A stretch of 64,000 nucleotides of DNA, from NCBI RefSeq assembly GCF_001020565.1, contig NZ_LDAS01000001.1, positions 1,278,402 through 1,342,401 on the forward strand, written 5' to 3'. Below, in pieces: positions 17,649 to 26,071 of the stretch. Within the stretch, counting starts at the first letter, position 1, and each line of letters begins with the position of its first letter. A model generated the notes under the pieces. That model did not search any database, was not told the DNA's origin, and saw nothing but the letters and a program-made list of their open reading frames with translations. Source of the stretch: Maribacter thermophilus (lineage in GTDB: Bacteria; Bacteroidota; Bacteroidia; Flavobacteriales; Flavobacteriaceae). Position numbers and translations under genes: made by a program.

Positions 17649-18887
17649 ATGACAAACATTATAATTATGAGTCATAAAGAAGCCAACGATTTACAGGATT
17701 TACAATATTTCGGAGAATACGGAGGTGTTAATCCTTCCATATCAGATTCTTCCACCTATACATTTCTATCTGCAAAAACCATGTTCGATACCTTTGAGGG
17801 CAACACCGAGGGCTGCTACCTGTACAGTAGGCACTCCTCCCCTTCCAACCTATATCTGGGGGAAGCTTTAGCTGCCTTGGAAGGTACCGAAACGGCGAAC
17901 GTTACCGCAAGTGGTATGGGTGCCATTACGGCGGTAATATTACAATTATGCAATGCCGGAGACCATATAATTAGCAGTAGAACCATATATGGGGGCACTT
18001 ATGCCTTTATGAAAAACTTTTTAAAGAAATTTGACATTACCACCTCTTTCGTCGATATCACCAATTTAGAGACCATAAAAAAAGCCATTAGGCCCAATAC
18101 AAAAATGATTTATTGCGAGAGTGTAAGTAATCCTCTGTTGGAAGTAGCGGACATCTCTGCCCTTTCTCGTATTTCAAAGGAGAACAATATTCCTTTGGTA
18201 GTAGACAATACGTTCTCACCATTAAGTATAACACCCGCAAAATTAGGAGCGGACATCGTTATCCACAGTCTCACAAAATTTATAAACGGTACTAGTGACG
18301 CCGTTGCCGGTGTTGTCTGTGGTACTAAAGAATTCTGTTTAAGTTTAAAAGATGTAAACAACGGCGCAGGAATGCTGTTGGGCAGCACTTTGGACAGTCT
18401 TAGGAGCGCTTCTATCCTTAAGAACATGCGAACATTACACATCCGCATTAAAAAGCACAGTGAAAATGCCCACTTTTTAGCGGAAAGGTTCGAAAAAGAC
18501 GGCTTAAAAGTTATTTACCCCGGGCTACCCTCACATTCTGGCCATTTGATCATGGAAGACCAAATGAACCCACAATATGGTTATGGAGGCCTATTGACCA
18601 TAGATGTGGGATCTTTGGAAAAAGCCAATGCCCTAATGGAAATGATGCAAGAACGTAAAATAGGTTATTTGGCCGTAAGCCTTGGTTTTTATAAAACTTT
18701 GTTTAGCGCACCAGGTTCATCCACATCTTCAGAGATACCTATGGAAGAGCAGATTTCTATGGGATTGGGAGAAGGACTCATCCGTTTTTCGATAGGTTTG
18801 GACAACGACATACAACGAACTTACGAATTAATGAAAAAGTGCATGATAGATCTAGAAATACTAAAAAGGGACACCAGTAATGTTTAG
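17649..18887 (+). CDS. Cys/Met-metabolism PLP-dependent enzyme (gamma-family lyase/synthase)
   Basis: This fold type I PLP enzyme of the trans-sulfuration family has ASGMGAIT (87-94), the cofactor-binding DNTFSPL region (186-192) and SLTK with the Schiff-base Lys210. The divergent Lrp regulator and the ASGMGA motif are reminiscent of methionine gamma-lyase. However, the position of the MGL active-site Cys (YGCT) is Gly116 here (YGGT), as in cystathionine gamma-synthase/lyase. The precise reaction is therefore open: methionine gamma-lyase-like, cystathionine lyase or synthase. A second ATG at 17667 (MSHKEAND) could also be the start, removing six hydrophobic residues. Cytosolic. Confidence 0.85.
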   Translation: MTNIIIMSHKEANDLQDLQYFGEYGGVNPSISDSSTYTFLSAKTMFDTFEGNTEGCYLYSRHSSPSNLYLGEALAALEGTETANVTASGMGAITAVILQLCNAGDHIISSRTIYGGTYAFMKNFLKKFDITTSFVDITNLETIKKAIRPNTKMIYCESVSNPLLEVADISALSRISKENNIPLVVDNTFSPLSITPAKLGADIVIHSLTKFINGTSDAVAGVVCGTKEFCLSLKDVNNGAGMLLGSTLDSLRSASILKNMRTLHIRIKKHSENAHFLAERFEKDGLKVIYPGLPSHSGHLIMEDQMNPQYGYGGLLTIDVGSLEKANALMEMMQERKIGYLAVSLGFYKTLFSAPGSSTSSEIPMEEQISMGLGEGLIRFSIGLDNDIQRTYELMKKCMIDLEILKRDTSNV

Positions 18888-18961
18888 CATAGGGCACTTC
18901 TAGTTGCACATCTTTTTCATAAATCGTAATATTACAGGATAACCAAAAACCTAGTTAATTA

Positions 18962-20455
18962 ATGGCTGAGCAAAATACCGATGAGCACAGGGAGAATGAA
19001 CGTATAGTAGAAAATAGAGAACTTAATATTTTTGAAGCATTGATCCCCGTTGTGGCCCTCGTGGGTATGTTGGCCTATAATGTGTATGTTTTTGGTGATG
19101 ATGCATTAAGTGGATCCAATCAATTTATTTTGCTTATTGGAGGAGCAGTAGCGGCCATTGTAGGCTTTTTAAACAAGGTATCCTACAAACAAATGGTGGC
19201 CGAAGTGGCCGAGAACGTAAAATCTACCACTGGCTCTCTGTTAATATTGTTAATGGTTGGTGCCCTGGCAGGTACTTGGCTGATCAGCGGCATTATTCCG
19301 GCAATGATCTATTACGGATTGCAAATTTTGAATCCCACGATCTTCTTGGCCGCCTGTGTTATTATTTGCTCCATTATTTCCGTGGCCACAGGAAGCAGCT
19401 GGACGACCTCTGCCACTGTAGGTATTGCGCTGATAGGTATTGGCGAGGCCTTAGGAATATCACTTGGAATGACCGCCGGGGCCGTATTGTCCGGAGCATA
19501 CTTTGGTGATAAACTCTCTCCTTTGAGCGACACCACAAATTTAGCGCCCGCAATGGCCGGTGGAGAATTGTTCAGTCATATAAAATATATGACACTGACC
19601 ACCGTGCCTACTATTCTCGTAACCCTATTGATATTTGTAATTATCGGTTTTAACATAGACACTTCGGGGCAAGAACCCGATATAGCGGCCATACTAAACT
19701 CTATTGACTCCACCTTCAATATAAATGGCTGGCTCTTTATTGTACCCATAGTCGTAATATTACTTATCGTAAAAAAAACACCTCCATTGGCAGCCCTACT
19801 TATAGGTACACTTCTTGGTGGTCTGTTCGCCCTTATATTTCAACCTAATATTGTAGCGGGTCTTACCAATTCGTCCGAACTTACATTTGAGTCGGGTTAC
19901 AAGGGTATTATGAATGCCATAACCGTGAACACCTCTATACCTACAGATAACGAAGCTTTAAACGATTTGTTTTCAGCAAAGGGAATGGCAGGTATGATGG
20001 GCACCATATGGTTGATAATATGCGCCATGGTATTTGGTGGCATTATGGACGGCATCGGCGCACTGGCCAGAATAAGCAGTGCTTTGTTAAGCTTGGCAAA
20101 ATCAATGTTCGGTCTTTTTGCCAGTACCGTTGCCAGTTGTTTGGCCCTGAATATTACAGCATCAGACCAATACCTTGCTATAGTAGTTCCCGGTAAAATG
20201 TTCTCAAAGGCCTATGCAGATAAAGGCCTTGCCCCGGAAAACCTGAGTAGAACATTAGAGGATTCGGGTACGGTGACTTCCGTATTGGTTCCATGGAACA
20301 CCTGCGGAGCATACCACAGTGGGGTATTGGGTGTTGGGGTAGCAGAATACTTCGCCTTTGCAATTTTTAATTGGTTGAGCCCAATAATGACCTTGATTTT
20401 TGCCGCCTTCAACATCAAAATAAAACAACTGGCATCGAAAGTAAACCAAGGGTAA
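18962..20455 (+). CDS. nhaC: Na+/H+ antiporter NhaC family
   Basis: A 497-residue membrane protein with about 11-12 hydrophobic segments after a charged, hydrophilic N-terminus (1-25). Family motifs include ATGSSWTTSATVGIALIGIG, GAYFGDKLSPLSDTTNLAPA and the C-terminal LEDSGTVTSVLVPWNTCGA. It exchanges Na+ (or other small ligands) for H+ across the inner membrane. It lies 74 bases after the PLP enzyme with no hairpin between, so co-transcription with that gene is possible. Some NhaC members exchange amino acids or organic acids, which would fit that neighbour. Confidence 0.92.
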   Translation: MAEQNTDEHRENERIVENRELNIFEALIPVVALVGMLAYNVYVFGDDALSGSNQFILLIGGAVAAIVGFLNKVSYKQMVAEVAENVKSTTGSLLILLMVGALAGTWLISGIIPAMIYYGLQILNPTIFLAACVIICSIISVATGSSWTTSATVGIALIGIGEALGISLGMTAGAVLSGAYFGDKLSPLSDTTNLAPAMAGGELFSHIKYMTLTTVPTILVTLLIFVIIGFNIDTSGQEPDIAAILNSIDSTFNINGWLFIVPIVVILLIVKKTPPLAALLIGTLLGGLFALIFQPNIVAGLTNSSELTFESGYKGIMNAITVNTSIPTDNEALNDLFSAKGMAGMMGTIWLIICAMVFGGIMDGIGALARISSALLSLAKSMFGLFASTVASCLALNITASDQYLAIVVPGKMFSKAYADKGLAPENLSRTLEDSGTVTSVLVPWNTCGAYHSGVLGVGVAEYFAFAIFNWLSPIMTLIFAAFNIKIKQLASKVNQG

Positions 20456-20654
20456 AATTTTTCAAAAATTTAACAAAAATCTTGATTTACACATTAGTCA
20501 TTTTTAAGTGTCGTCTATTAACAATTACTCAAAAACCACCCCTTTAAATTTCAACATTACCACTTATTCAAAAACGCCCATTCACTTATTTGAAAAAATT
20601 ATTATTGCATTGATTTTTCCTATTCGGAATATAAAAAATAACCCCTATTGATTA

Positions 20655-20662
20655 TAACTTTG
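20655..20662 (+). promoter_or_regulatory. -7 promoter element for peroxiredoxin gene
   Basis: TAACTTTG is a perfect match to TAnnTTTG and sits 33 bases before the ATG at 20696. The 240-base gap upstream of the gene is AT-rich and holds no other feature that I can see. Confidence 0.55.
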
Positions 20663-20695
20663 CTTCAAAATGAATCAAATAAATAATTATAAAAA

Positions 20696-21340
20696 ATGGC
20701 TTACGTAGGTAAAAAATTTCCGGATTTAACAGTTAACGCAATGAATGATTTGGGCGATACATTCCAAATAAACGTTTTGGAAGAAGCTCAAAAAAACAAC
20801 AAAAAAGTAGTATTGTTCTGGTATCCAAAAGATTTTACTTTTGTATGCCCAACAGAACTACACGCTTTTCAAGAAGCACTTAAAGAATTTGAAAAAAGAA
20901 ACACCATGGTCATAGGTGCTTCTTGTGACACTGCAGAAGTACATTTCGCTTGGTTGAACACCTCTAAGGACAACGGTGGTATTGAAGGGGTAACTTACCC
21001 TATTTTAGCGGACAGCAACAGAAACCTAGCTTCAACATTGGGTATTTTGGACATCACCAATGAAACTTATGATGAAAATACCGGTTTGGTATTGGTAGAA
21101 GGTGACAACGTAACATACCGTGCTACTTATTTAATAGATGAAGAAGGTACTGTTTTCCATGAAAGCATCAACCATATGCCACTAGGTAGAAATGTAAACG
21201 AATACCTTCGTTTGATCGACGCCTATACACACGTACAAAAGAATGGCGAAGTATGTCCGGCTAACTGGGAAGAAGGCAAAGAAGCCATGACTGCGAACAG
21301 AGACGGTGTTGCCAACTATTTGGCTGCACACGCCAACTAA
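20696..21340 (+). CDS. 2-Cys peroxiredoxin (AhpC/Prx1 type)
   Basis: Reduces H2O2, organic peroxides and peroxynitrite in the cytosol. The peroxidatic Cys51 lies in DFTFVCPTELHAF and the resolving Cys187 in GEVCPANW, so it is a typical 2-Cys enzyme. It has 214 residues. No AhpF partner is present; a small thioredoxin-like gene follows after a hairpin and is the likely reductant or partner. The gene has a strong -7 element and a short leader, consistent with high expression. A Prx1-type name is as suitable as ahpC. Confidence 0.95.
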   Translation: MAYVGKKFPDLTVNAMNDLGDTFQINVLEEAQKNNKKVVLFWYPKDFTFVCPTELHAFQEALKEFEKRNTMVIGASCDTAEVHFAWLNTSKDNGGIEGVTYPILADSNRNLASTLGILDITNETYDENTGLVLVEGDNVTYRATYLIDEEGTVFHESINHMPLGRNVNEYLRLIDAYTHVQKNGEVCPANWEEGKEAMTANRDGVANYLAAHAN

Positions 21341-21358
21341 CAATTAACCATTATCAGG

Positions 21359-21397
21359 ACACGTTACACTAATTACTTTGGTATTAGTGTAACGTGT
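21359..21397. repeat. 15-bp perfect inverted repeat between peroxiredoxin and thioredoxin genes
   Basis: Arms ACACGTTACACTAAT (21359-21373) and ATTAGTGTAACGTGT (21383-21397) pair completely around a nine-base loop. No T-run follows on the plus strand, so it is not a standard terminator. It lies 19 bases after the peroxiredoxin stop and 20 bases before the next ATG. It could stabilise the upstream mRNA, attenuate read-through, or bind a dimeric regulator. Confidence 0.8.
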
Positions 21398-21417
21398 AAA
21401 CACAAAAAAATATCAAA

Positions 21418-21732
21418 ATGGTACTAGAATTAGAAAAAGATAACTTGCAAGAAATTATTGCCGAGAACAAAAATGTGGTAGTTCAATATTCTGCGGGTTG
21501 GTGCGGTAATTGTAGAATAATGAAGCCTAAATTTAAAAAAGAGGCTACTACCCATGAGGACATTACCTTTGTAATTGCCGATGCCGAGAAATTTCCCGAA
21601 AGCAGAAAATTGGCCACGGTAGACAACCTACCCACTTTTGCGGCGTTCTCTAACGGAGAATTCAAAAATCAGGTTCAGACCAATAAATATGATGTTCTAA
21701 AAGAATTGATCAATGAAGTTGCCAGTAATTAA
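21418..21732 (+). CDS. thioredoxin-like protein
   Basis: A 104-residue single-domain thioredoxin fold with active site SAGWCGNCRIMKP (WCGNC, instead of WCGPC) and the cis-Pro region VDNLPTFAAF. There is no signal peptide, so it is cytosolic. Position right after the peroxiredoxin suggests that it reduces that enzyme. The replacement of the active-site Pro by Asn should alter redox potential (known for thioredoxins in general). The end of the gene overlaps the next start by 20 bases in another frame. Confidence 0.88.
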   Translation: MVLELEKDNLQEIIAENKNVVVQYSAGWCGNCRIMKPKFKKEATTHEDITFVIADAEKFPESRKLATVDNLPTFAAFSNGEFKNQVQTNKYDVLKELINEVASN

Positions 21733-21970
21733 ACATTTGACCAATTTTATTGAAAAGAACGATGAAGACTACTTGGTCGAGACCATAGAAACCTTGGAGG
21801 ATTTAACGGAAGTTTCTTCATTAAAAGATGAAGAGCTGGATGTTATCGGCGAATTGATCTCTAACATGTACGGTGCTTTAGAGGTTAACAAGGCCATCAA
21901 GGAAGGAGTGCCCAAAAAAGAGGCTTTGAACAGTTTTATGTCCAGGGTCATGGGTTCCATAGACTCTTAG
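21713..21970 (+). CDS. small acidic protein overlapping the thioredoxin gene (DUF6952-like)
   Basis: 85 residues, acidic and helical, starting MKLPVIKHLTNFIEK. I recall a Bacteroidota-specific family of this size next to thioredoxin/peroxiredoxin genes (DUF6952), but the assignment is from memory. It begins 20 bases before the thioredoxin stop in a +1 frame, indicating translational coupling, and a strong terminator follows. No cysteine and no signal peptide. It may assist or regulate the peroxiredoxin system, by position only. Confidence 0.75.
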   Translation: MKLPVIKHLTNFIEKNDEDYLVETIETLEDLTEVSSLKDEELDVIGELISNMYGALEVNKAIKEGVPKKEALNSFMSRVMGSIDS

Positions 21971-21991
21971 TACAGGTTTAACATTTTATTT

Positions 21992-22021
21992 AAACGGCCA
22001 CTCATAAAAGAGTGGCCGTTT
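21992..22021 (+). terminator. rho-independent terminator
   Basis: A 12-base-pair stem (AAACGGCCACTC / GAGTGGCCGTTT) with an ATAAAA loop, followed by ATTTTTAT. It ends the peroxiredoxin-thioredoxin-small protein unit. Confidence 0.92.
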
Positions 22022-22091
22022 ATTTTTATATTCACTTACATATCCTCTTAATATTTTATAATTTCACACTTTAAACATAAAATCACTGATT

Positions 22092-22598
22092 ATGGCTACC
22101 GTAACCCTAAAGGGAAATGAAATACACACATTAGGAAACTTACCGGAAAAAAAAAGTAAGGCTCCTGATTTTGAATTGACAAAAAACGATTTATCCACCG
22201 TAAAACTTTCAGACTATAAAGGATCTAGATTGGTATTGAACATATTTCCGAGTGTAGATACTGGTACTTGTGCACAATCTGTACGACAGTTTAACCAAGA
22301 AGCCGCTGAATTGGAAAACACCATCGTTCTTTGTATATCTAAAGACTTACCGTTTGCGCAAGCTAGGTTTTGTGGAGCCGAAGGCATAGAAAATGTTGAA
22401 ATGCTGTCCGATTTTAGGGATGGTAACTTTGGAAAAGCGTACAACCTAGATTTCACTGATGGTCCCTTGGCTCCCTTACATTCCAGGGCTGTAGTGGTAC
22501 TGGACGAAAATGGCTCGGTACTTTATACAGAACAGGTATCTGAAATTGTTGACGAACCCAATTATAAAGCCGCTCTTGAAGCTTTGATGGATTCTTAA
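22092..22598 (+). CDS. tpx: thiol peroxidase Tpx (atypical 2-Cys peroxiredoxin)
   Basis: 168 residues, the normal Tpx length. Peroxidatic Cys60 lies in [15 protein letters not shown] and the resolving Cys94 in ARFCGAEG, the same spacing as in E. coli Tpx. It reduces H2O2 and alkyl peroxides with thioredoxin in the cytosol or periplasm; no signal peptide is visible here. It follows the peroxiredoxin operon after a terminator and is 15 bases upstream of dgkA, so those two may be cotranscribed. Confidence 0.95.
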   Translation: MATVTLKGNEIHTLGNLPEKKSKAPDFELTKNDLSTVKLSDYKGSRLVLNIFPSVDTGTCAQSVRQFNQEAAELENTIVLCISKDLPFAQARFCGAEGIENVEMLSDFRDGNFGKAYNLDFTDGPLAPLHSRAVVVLDENGSVLYTEQVSEIVDEPNYKAALEALMDS

Positions 22599-22613
22599 AT
22601 CCGATAAACGAAC

Positions 22614-22979
22614 ATGTCCAAAGAATCTTTTTTGGTAAACCGCATTAAGAGCGTGGGCTTCGCCTTGCGCGGAGCCCTATTGTTGATCAGGACCGAGGCA
22701 AGTATAAAAATTCAAATTTTTATTGCGATCGTAATGACGGCGGCAGGCTTTTACTTTGAGATTTCCAATACCGAGTGGATCTTGCAAATATTTGCGATCG
22801 CCATGGTATTGGGGGTCGAAGGCATGAATACGGCCGTTGAAAAAATATCCGATTACGTACAGCCAGATTTTGACACAAAAATTGGCTTTATAAAAGATAT
22901 TTCGGCAGGTGCGGTTATGCTCGTATCCATTGCATCGAGCATTATCGGCTGTATTATATATTTTCCTAAAATTTTTTAA
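22614..22979 (+). CDS. dgkA: diacylglycerol/undecaprenol kinase family protein
   Basis: 121 residues with three hydrophobic helices, a DgkA-sized integral membrane kinase. Motifs: FALRGALLLIRTEASIKIQ near the N-terminus and VEGMNTAVEKISDYV, the ATP/Mg-binding signature (NTAxE). It phosphorylates diacylglycerol, or undecaprenol in many non-proteobacterial relatives. The promoter for ftsK starts just after its stop. Confidence 0.92.
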   Translation: MSKESFLVNRIKSVGFALRGALLLIRTEASIKIQIFIAIVMTAAGFYFEISNTEWILQIFAIAMVLGVEGMNTAVEKISDYVQPDFDTKIGFIKDISAGAVMLVSIASSIIGCIIYFPKIF

Positions 22980-23005
22980 AAATTATAGTCTGATGGCTTA
23001 GGGGG

Positions 23006-23013
23006 TAAATTTG
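23006..23013 (+). promoter_or_regulatory. -7 promoter element for ftsK
   Basis: TAAATTTG matches TAnnTTTG. It overlaps a possible upstream TTG start at 23011, which makes that longer reading impossible for a transcript from here. The ATG at 23041 then has a leader of about 20-25 bases. Confidence 0.55.
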
Positions 23014-23040
23014 TATTTTTGCCCCCAGAATAAAGATTTC

Positions 23041-25419
23041 ATGGCAAAGAAGGCAACTAAAACAAAGCCCAAGGCAAAATCGGCAAAGAAAGGCAATCCC
23101 TTTAAACTATCTAAACAGAATAAAATTATTCTGGGTAGCTTATTGATACTTTTCAGCATCGCCTTGTTTTTCTCTTTTGTTTCTTTCTATTTTACATGGC
23201 AAGACGATCAAAGTATACTTTCAGAATTCAAAAACCGTAACGAAGAGGCCAAAAACCTTTTAAACAAGTTTGGTGCGAGCATCAGTCATTTCTTCGTGTA
23301 CAAAGGATTTGGGATCGCGTCGCTTATATTCCCTTTTCTTCTATGCCTCTCGGGTATCTATATGTTTTTAGGACTTGATAAAAAAGGATTATGGAAAAAA
23401 TGGATCTGGGGATTTATTTTCCTGATCTGGTTTTCTATAGCTTTTGGTTTTTTTGCAGTGAAGAGTCCTTTATTAGGTGGACTTGTAGGATATGAAATGA
23501 ACGATTTTCTACAAGATTATACTGGTAAAATAGGCGTTCTTTTACTACTGGTATTTGGACTGGTATTTATTATGGTCCGTTTGTTCAAAGTAACACCAGA
23601 GGACATTGCCGCTTTCTTCAAATCCAAAAAACAGCAATTATCATCAGAATTCAAAAATCAAAAAGAAACAGAAGCTCCAGAAGAAGCACCTATAGTAAGT
23701 GATGAAGATGAGACTCCTGTTATTATAGACACCTACACCCATAAAGAAGAGATTCCACATTTAAAAAAGGAAAACGAAAATAAAGATTTGGAAATTGCTT
23801 TCCCCAAAGAACCGGAACCTAAAGAGCAGTTGTCCATGGAAGTGGAACAAATTGTGGAAGAGCCCGAAGAAGTAGATGTACTTGCAAACAAGCTAGTGGA
23901 CGATTTTGGCGAATTTGACCCCACCCTGGAACTTGGTAATTATAAATTTCCTACGATAGACCTTTTAGATGCGCATGGGGTAACCGGCGGCATTACAATA
24001 AACCAAGAAGAGCTTGAAGAAAATAAGGACAAAATTGTAGAAACCCTTAAAAACTACAAAATTGGAATTGCCCAGATTAAGGCGACCATAGGTCCTACGG
24101 TCACTTTATATGAAATAGTTCCCGAGGCCGGTGTCAGAATTTCCAAAATCAAAAATTTGGAAGATGATATAGCACTATCATTGGCCGCATTGGGCATTCG
24201 TATCATAGCGCCTATTCCCGGTAAGGGAACCATAGGTATAGAGGTTCCAAATAAAAATGCGACCATCGTTTCTATGCGTTCGGTAATTGCATCGAGCAAA
24301 TTTCAAAAAGCGGAAATGGAACTTCCCATCGCCTTTGGTAAGACCATTAGCAACGAAACTTTTGTTGTAGACCTTGCCAAAATGCCCCACTTACTAATGG
24401 CAGGTGCTACGGGCCAAGGTAAATCTGTAGGTTTAAACGCCGTACTTACTTCTTTGCTCTATAAAAAGCATCCTGCGGAAGTGAAATTTATCTTGGTAGA
24501 CCCAAAGAAAGTGGAACTCACGCTGTACAATAAAATTGAACGCCATTTTCTGGCAAAGTTACCAGATTCAGAAGAAGCCATCATTACGGACAATACCAAG
24601 GTGATAAACACCTTGAATTCTCTTTGTATTGAGATGGATAACCGTTATGAGCTTTTAAAACTGGCCATGGTGCGAAACCTTAAGGAGTACAACACAAAAT
24701 TTAAGGCAAGAAAACTAAACCCCAACGATGGGCATAAGTTTTTACCATATATAGTCTTGGTCATAGATGAGTTTGCCGATTTGATCATGACGGCGGGCAA
24801 AGAAGTCGAAACACCGATTGCAAGGTTGGCACAGTTGGCAAGGGCCATCGGTATACATTTGATCGTAGCGACCCAAAGACCATCGGTAAACGTAATTACG
24901 GGTATTATAAAGGCCAACTTTCCGGCACGTATCGCCTTTAGGGTAACATCGAAGATAGATTCCAGAACTATTTTAGATGCACAGGGAGCCGACCAACTTA
25001 TAGGTCGTGGTGACATGCTCTACACCCAAGGTAATGATGTAACCCGTATTCAGTGTGCCTTTGTAGATACTCCCGAAGTTGCCAAGATCACAGAATACAT
25101 AGGTTCTCAAAGAGCATACCCAGAAGCTCACGAACTGCCAGAATATGTAGGTGAAGATTCTGGCACGAGTGTTGATTATGATATTGCCGACAGGGATAAA
25201 ATGTTCCGTGAGGCTGCCGAGGTAATCGTAATTGCCCAACAGGGATCCGCTTCGTTGATTCAACGAAAGCTTAAACTGGGGTATAACCGCGCAGGTAGAA
25301 TTATAGACCAATTGGAAGCAGCGGGAATCGTGGGTCCTTTTGAAGGCAGCAAAGCAAGACAGGTGCTTGTACCGGATATGGCCTCCCTGCAACAATTATT
25401 GGATAACGAAATAAATTAA
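23041..25419 (+). CDS. ftsK: DNA translocase FtsK
   Basis: 792 residues from the ATG at 23041. The basic N-terminus leads into four membrane helices (about 20-185), then an acidic Glu/Pro-rich linker (190-290) and the RecA-like motor: Walker A GATGQGKSVG with Lys461, Walker B VLVIDEFADL near 575. The C-terminal winged-helix gamma domain (about 725-792; LIQRKLKLGYNRAGRII) reads KOPS-like sequences. FtsK anchors at the septum and pumps the chromosome terminus for dimer resolution and division. It heads a tight unit with lolA, an LptF/G permease and ribB. Confidence 0.97.
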   Translation: MAKKATKTKPKAKSAKKGNPFKLSKQNKIILGSLLILFSIALFFSFVSFYFTWQDDQSILSEFKNRNEEAKNLLNKFGASISHFFVYKGFGIASLIFPFLLCLSGIYMFLGLDKKGLWKKWIWGFIFLIWFSIAFGFFAVKSPLLGGLVGYEMNDFLQDYTGKIGVLLLLVFGLVFIMVRLFKVTPEDIAAFFKSKKQQLSSEFKNQKETEAPEEAPIVSDEDETPVIIDTYTHKEEIPHLKKENENKDLEIAFPKEPEPKEQLSMEVEQIVEEPEEVDVLANKLVDDFGEFDPTLELGNYKFPTIDLLDAHGVTGGITINQEELEENKDKIVETLKNYKIGIAQIKATIGPTVTLYEIVPEAGVRISKIKNLEDDIALSLAALGIRIIAPIPGKGTIGIEVPNKNATIVSMRSVIASSKFQKAEMELPIAFGKTISNETFVVDLAKMPHLLMAGATGQGKSVGLNAVLTSLLYKKHPAEVKFILVDPKKVELTLYNKIERHFLAKLPDSEEAIITDNTKVINTLNSLCIEMDNRYELLKLAMVRNLKEYNTKFKARKLNPNDGHKFLPYIVLVIDEFADLIMTAGKEVETPIARLAQLARAIGIHLIVATQRPSVNVITGIIKANFPARIAFRVTSKIDSRTILDAQGADQLIGRGDMLYTQGNDVTRIQCAFVDTPEVAKITEYIGSQRAYPEAHELPEYVGEDSGTSVDYDIADRDKMFREAAEVIVIAQQGSASLIQRKLKLGYNRAGRIIDQLEAAGIVGPFEGSKARQVLVPDMASLQQLLDNEIN

Positions 25420-25421
25420 AA

Positions 25422-26066
25422 ATGAAAAAAGTATTACTTGTATTAACCATTGTTCTTTCTGCTAATTTCTTAAGTGCCCAAAACTCTGAAAAAGCAAAAG
25501 CCTTACTGGACGAGGTTTACAAAAAAGTAAAGAGCTATGATAATATTTTCGTAGACTTTAGGTTTGACCTAAGAAATTCTGAAGCTGGCATAAATCAAGA
25601 AACGAGAGGAGACGTAACCTTGGCAGGAGAAAAATATGTTTTTAACTACCTAGGGTCCAAACAGCTTTACGACGGAAACAAAGTATATACCATAGTCCCA
25701 GAAAACGAAGAAGTTACCATAGAGGACCTTTCGGAAGATGAAGACGCCATGACACCCTCTAAAATGCTTACATTTTACCAAGAAGGCCATAACTACGAGT
25801 GGGATATTCTACAAAATGTACAAGGCAGAAAAATACAGTATATAAAATTAACCCCGATTGATTCTGAAACGGAAATCAAATCTAGATTGTTAGGTATAGA
25901 CATGGGCACCAAGCATATCTATAGATTGATCGAAACTGGTAAGAACGGTACCAAAACCACTATTACTGTTAATTCTTTTAAAACAAACCAACCACTGTCA
26001 TCTACCTTATTTACTTTTGACGAGGCTAAATATAAAGATGAAGGGTACTACATCTTAAGAAACTAG
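25422..26066 (+). CDS. lolA: outer-membrane lipoprotein carrier LolA-like protein
   Basis: 214 residues with a signal peptide (MKKVLLVLTIVLSANFLSAQ) and a LolA-like half-barrel: VKSYDNIFVDFRFDL, RGDVTLAGEKYVFNYLGSKQ and LYDGNKVYTI. It would carry lipoproteins through the periplasm to the outer membrane. It starts two bases after the ftsK stop and is followed by a permease of the LptF/G family, so envelope transport genes are grouped. A LolB partner is not expected in Bacteroidota. Confidence 0.9.
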   Translation: MKKVLLVLTIVLSANFLSAQNSEKAKALLDEVYKKVKSYDNIFVDFRFDLRNSEAGINQETRGDVTLAGEKYVFNYLGSKQLYDGNKVYTIVPENEEVTIEDLSEDEDAMTPSKMLTFYQEGHNYEWDILQNVQGRKIQYIKLTPIDSETEIKSRLLGIDMGTKHIYRLIETGKNGTKTTITVNSFKTNQPLSSTLFTFDEAKYKDEGYYILRN

Positions 26067-26071
26067 GAAAT

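Noticed and set aside
17649-18887. Firm call of methionine gamma-lyase
   Set aside because: The active-site Cys is replaced by Gly (YGGT), so only the PLP gamma-family call is safe.
23011-23040. Longer FtsK start at a TTG codon (23011)
   Set aside because: The TTG lies within a TAnnTTTG promoter element; ATG 23041 gives a normal basic FtsK N-terminus.
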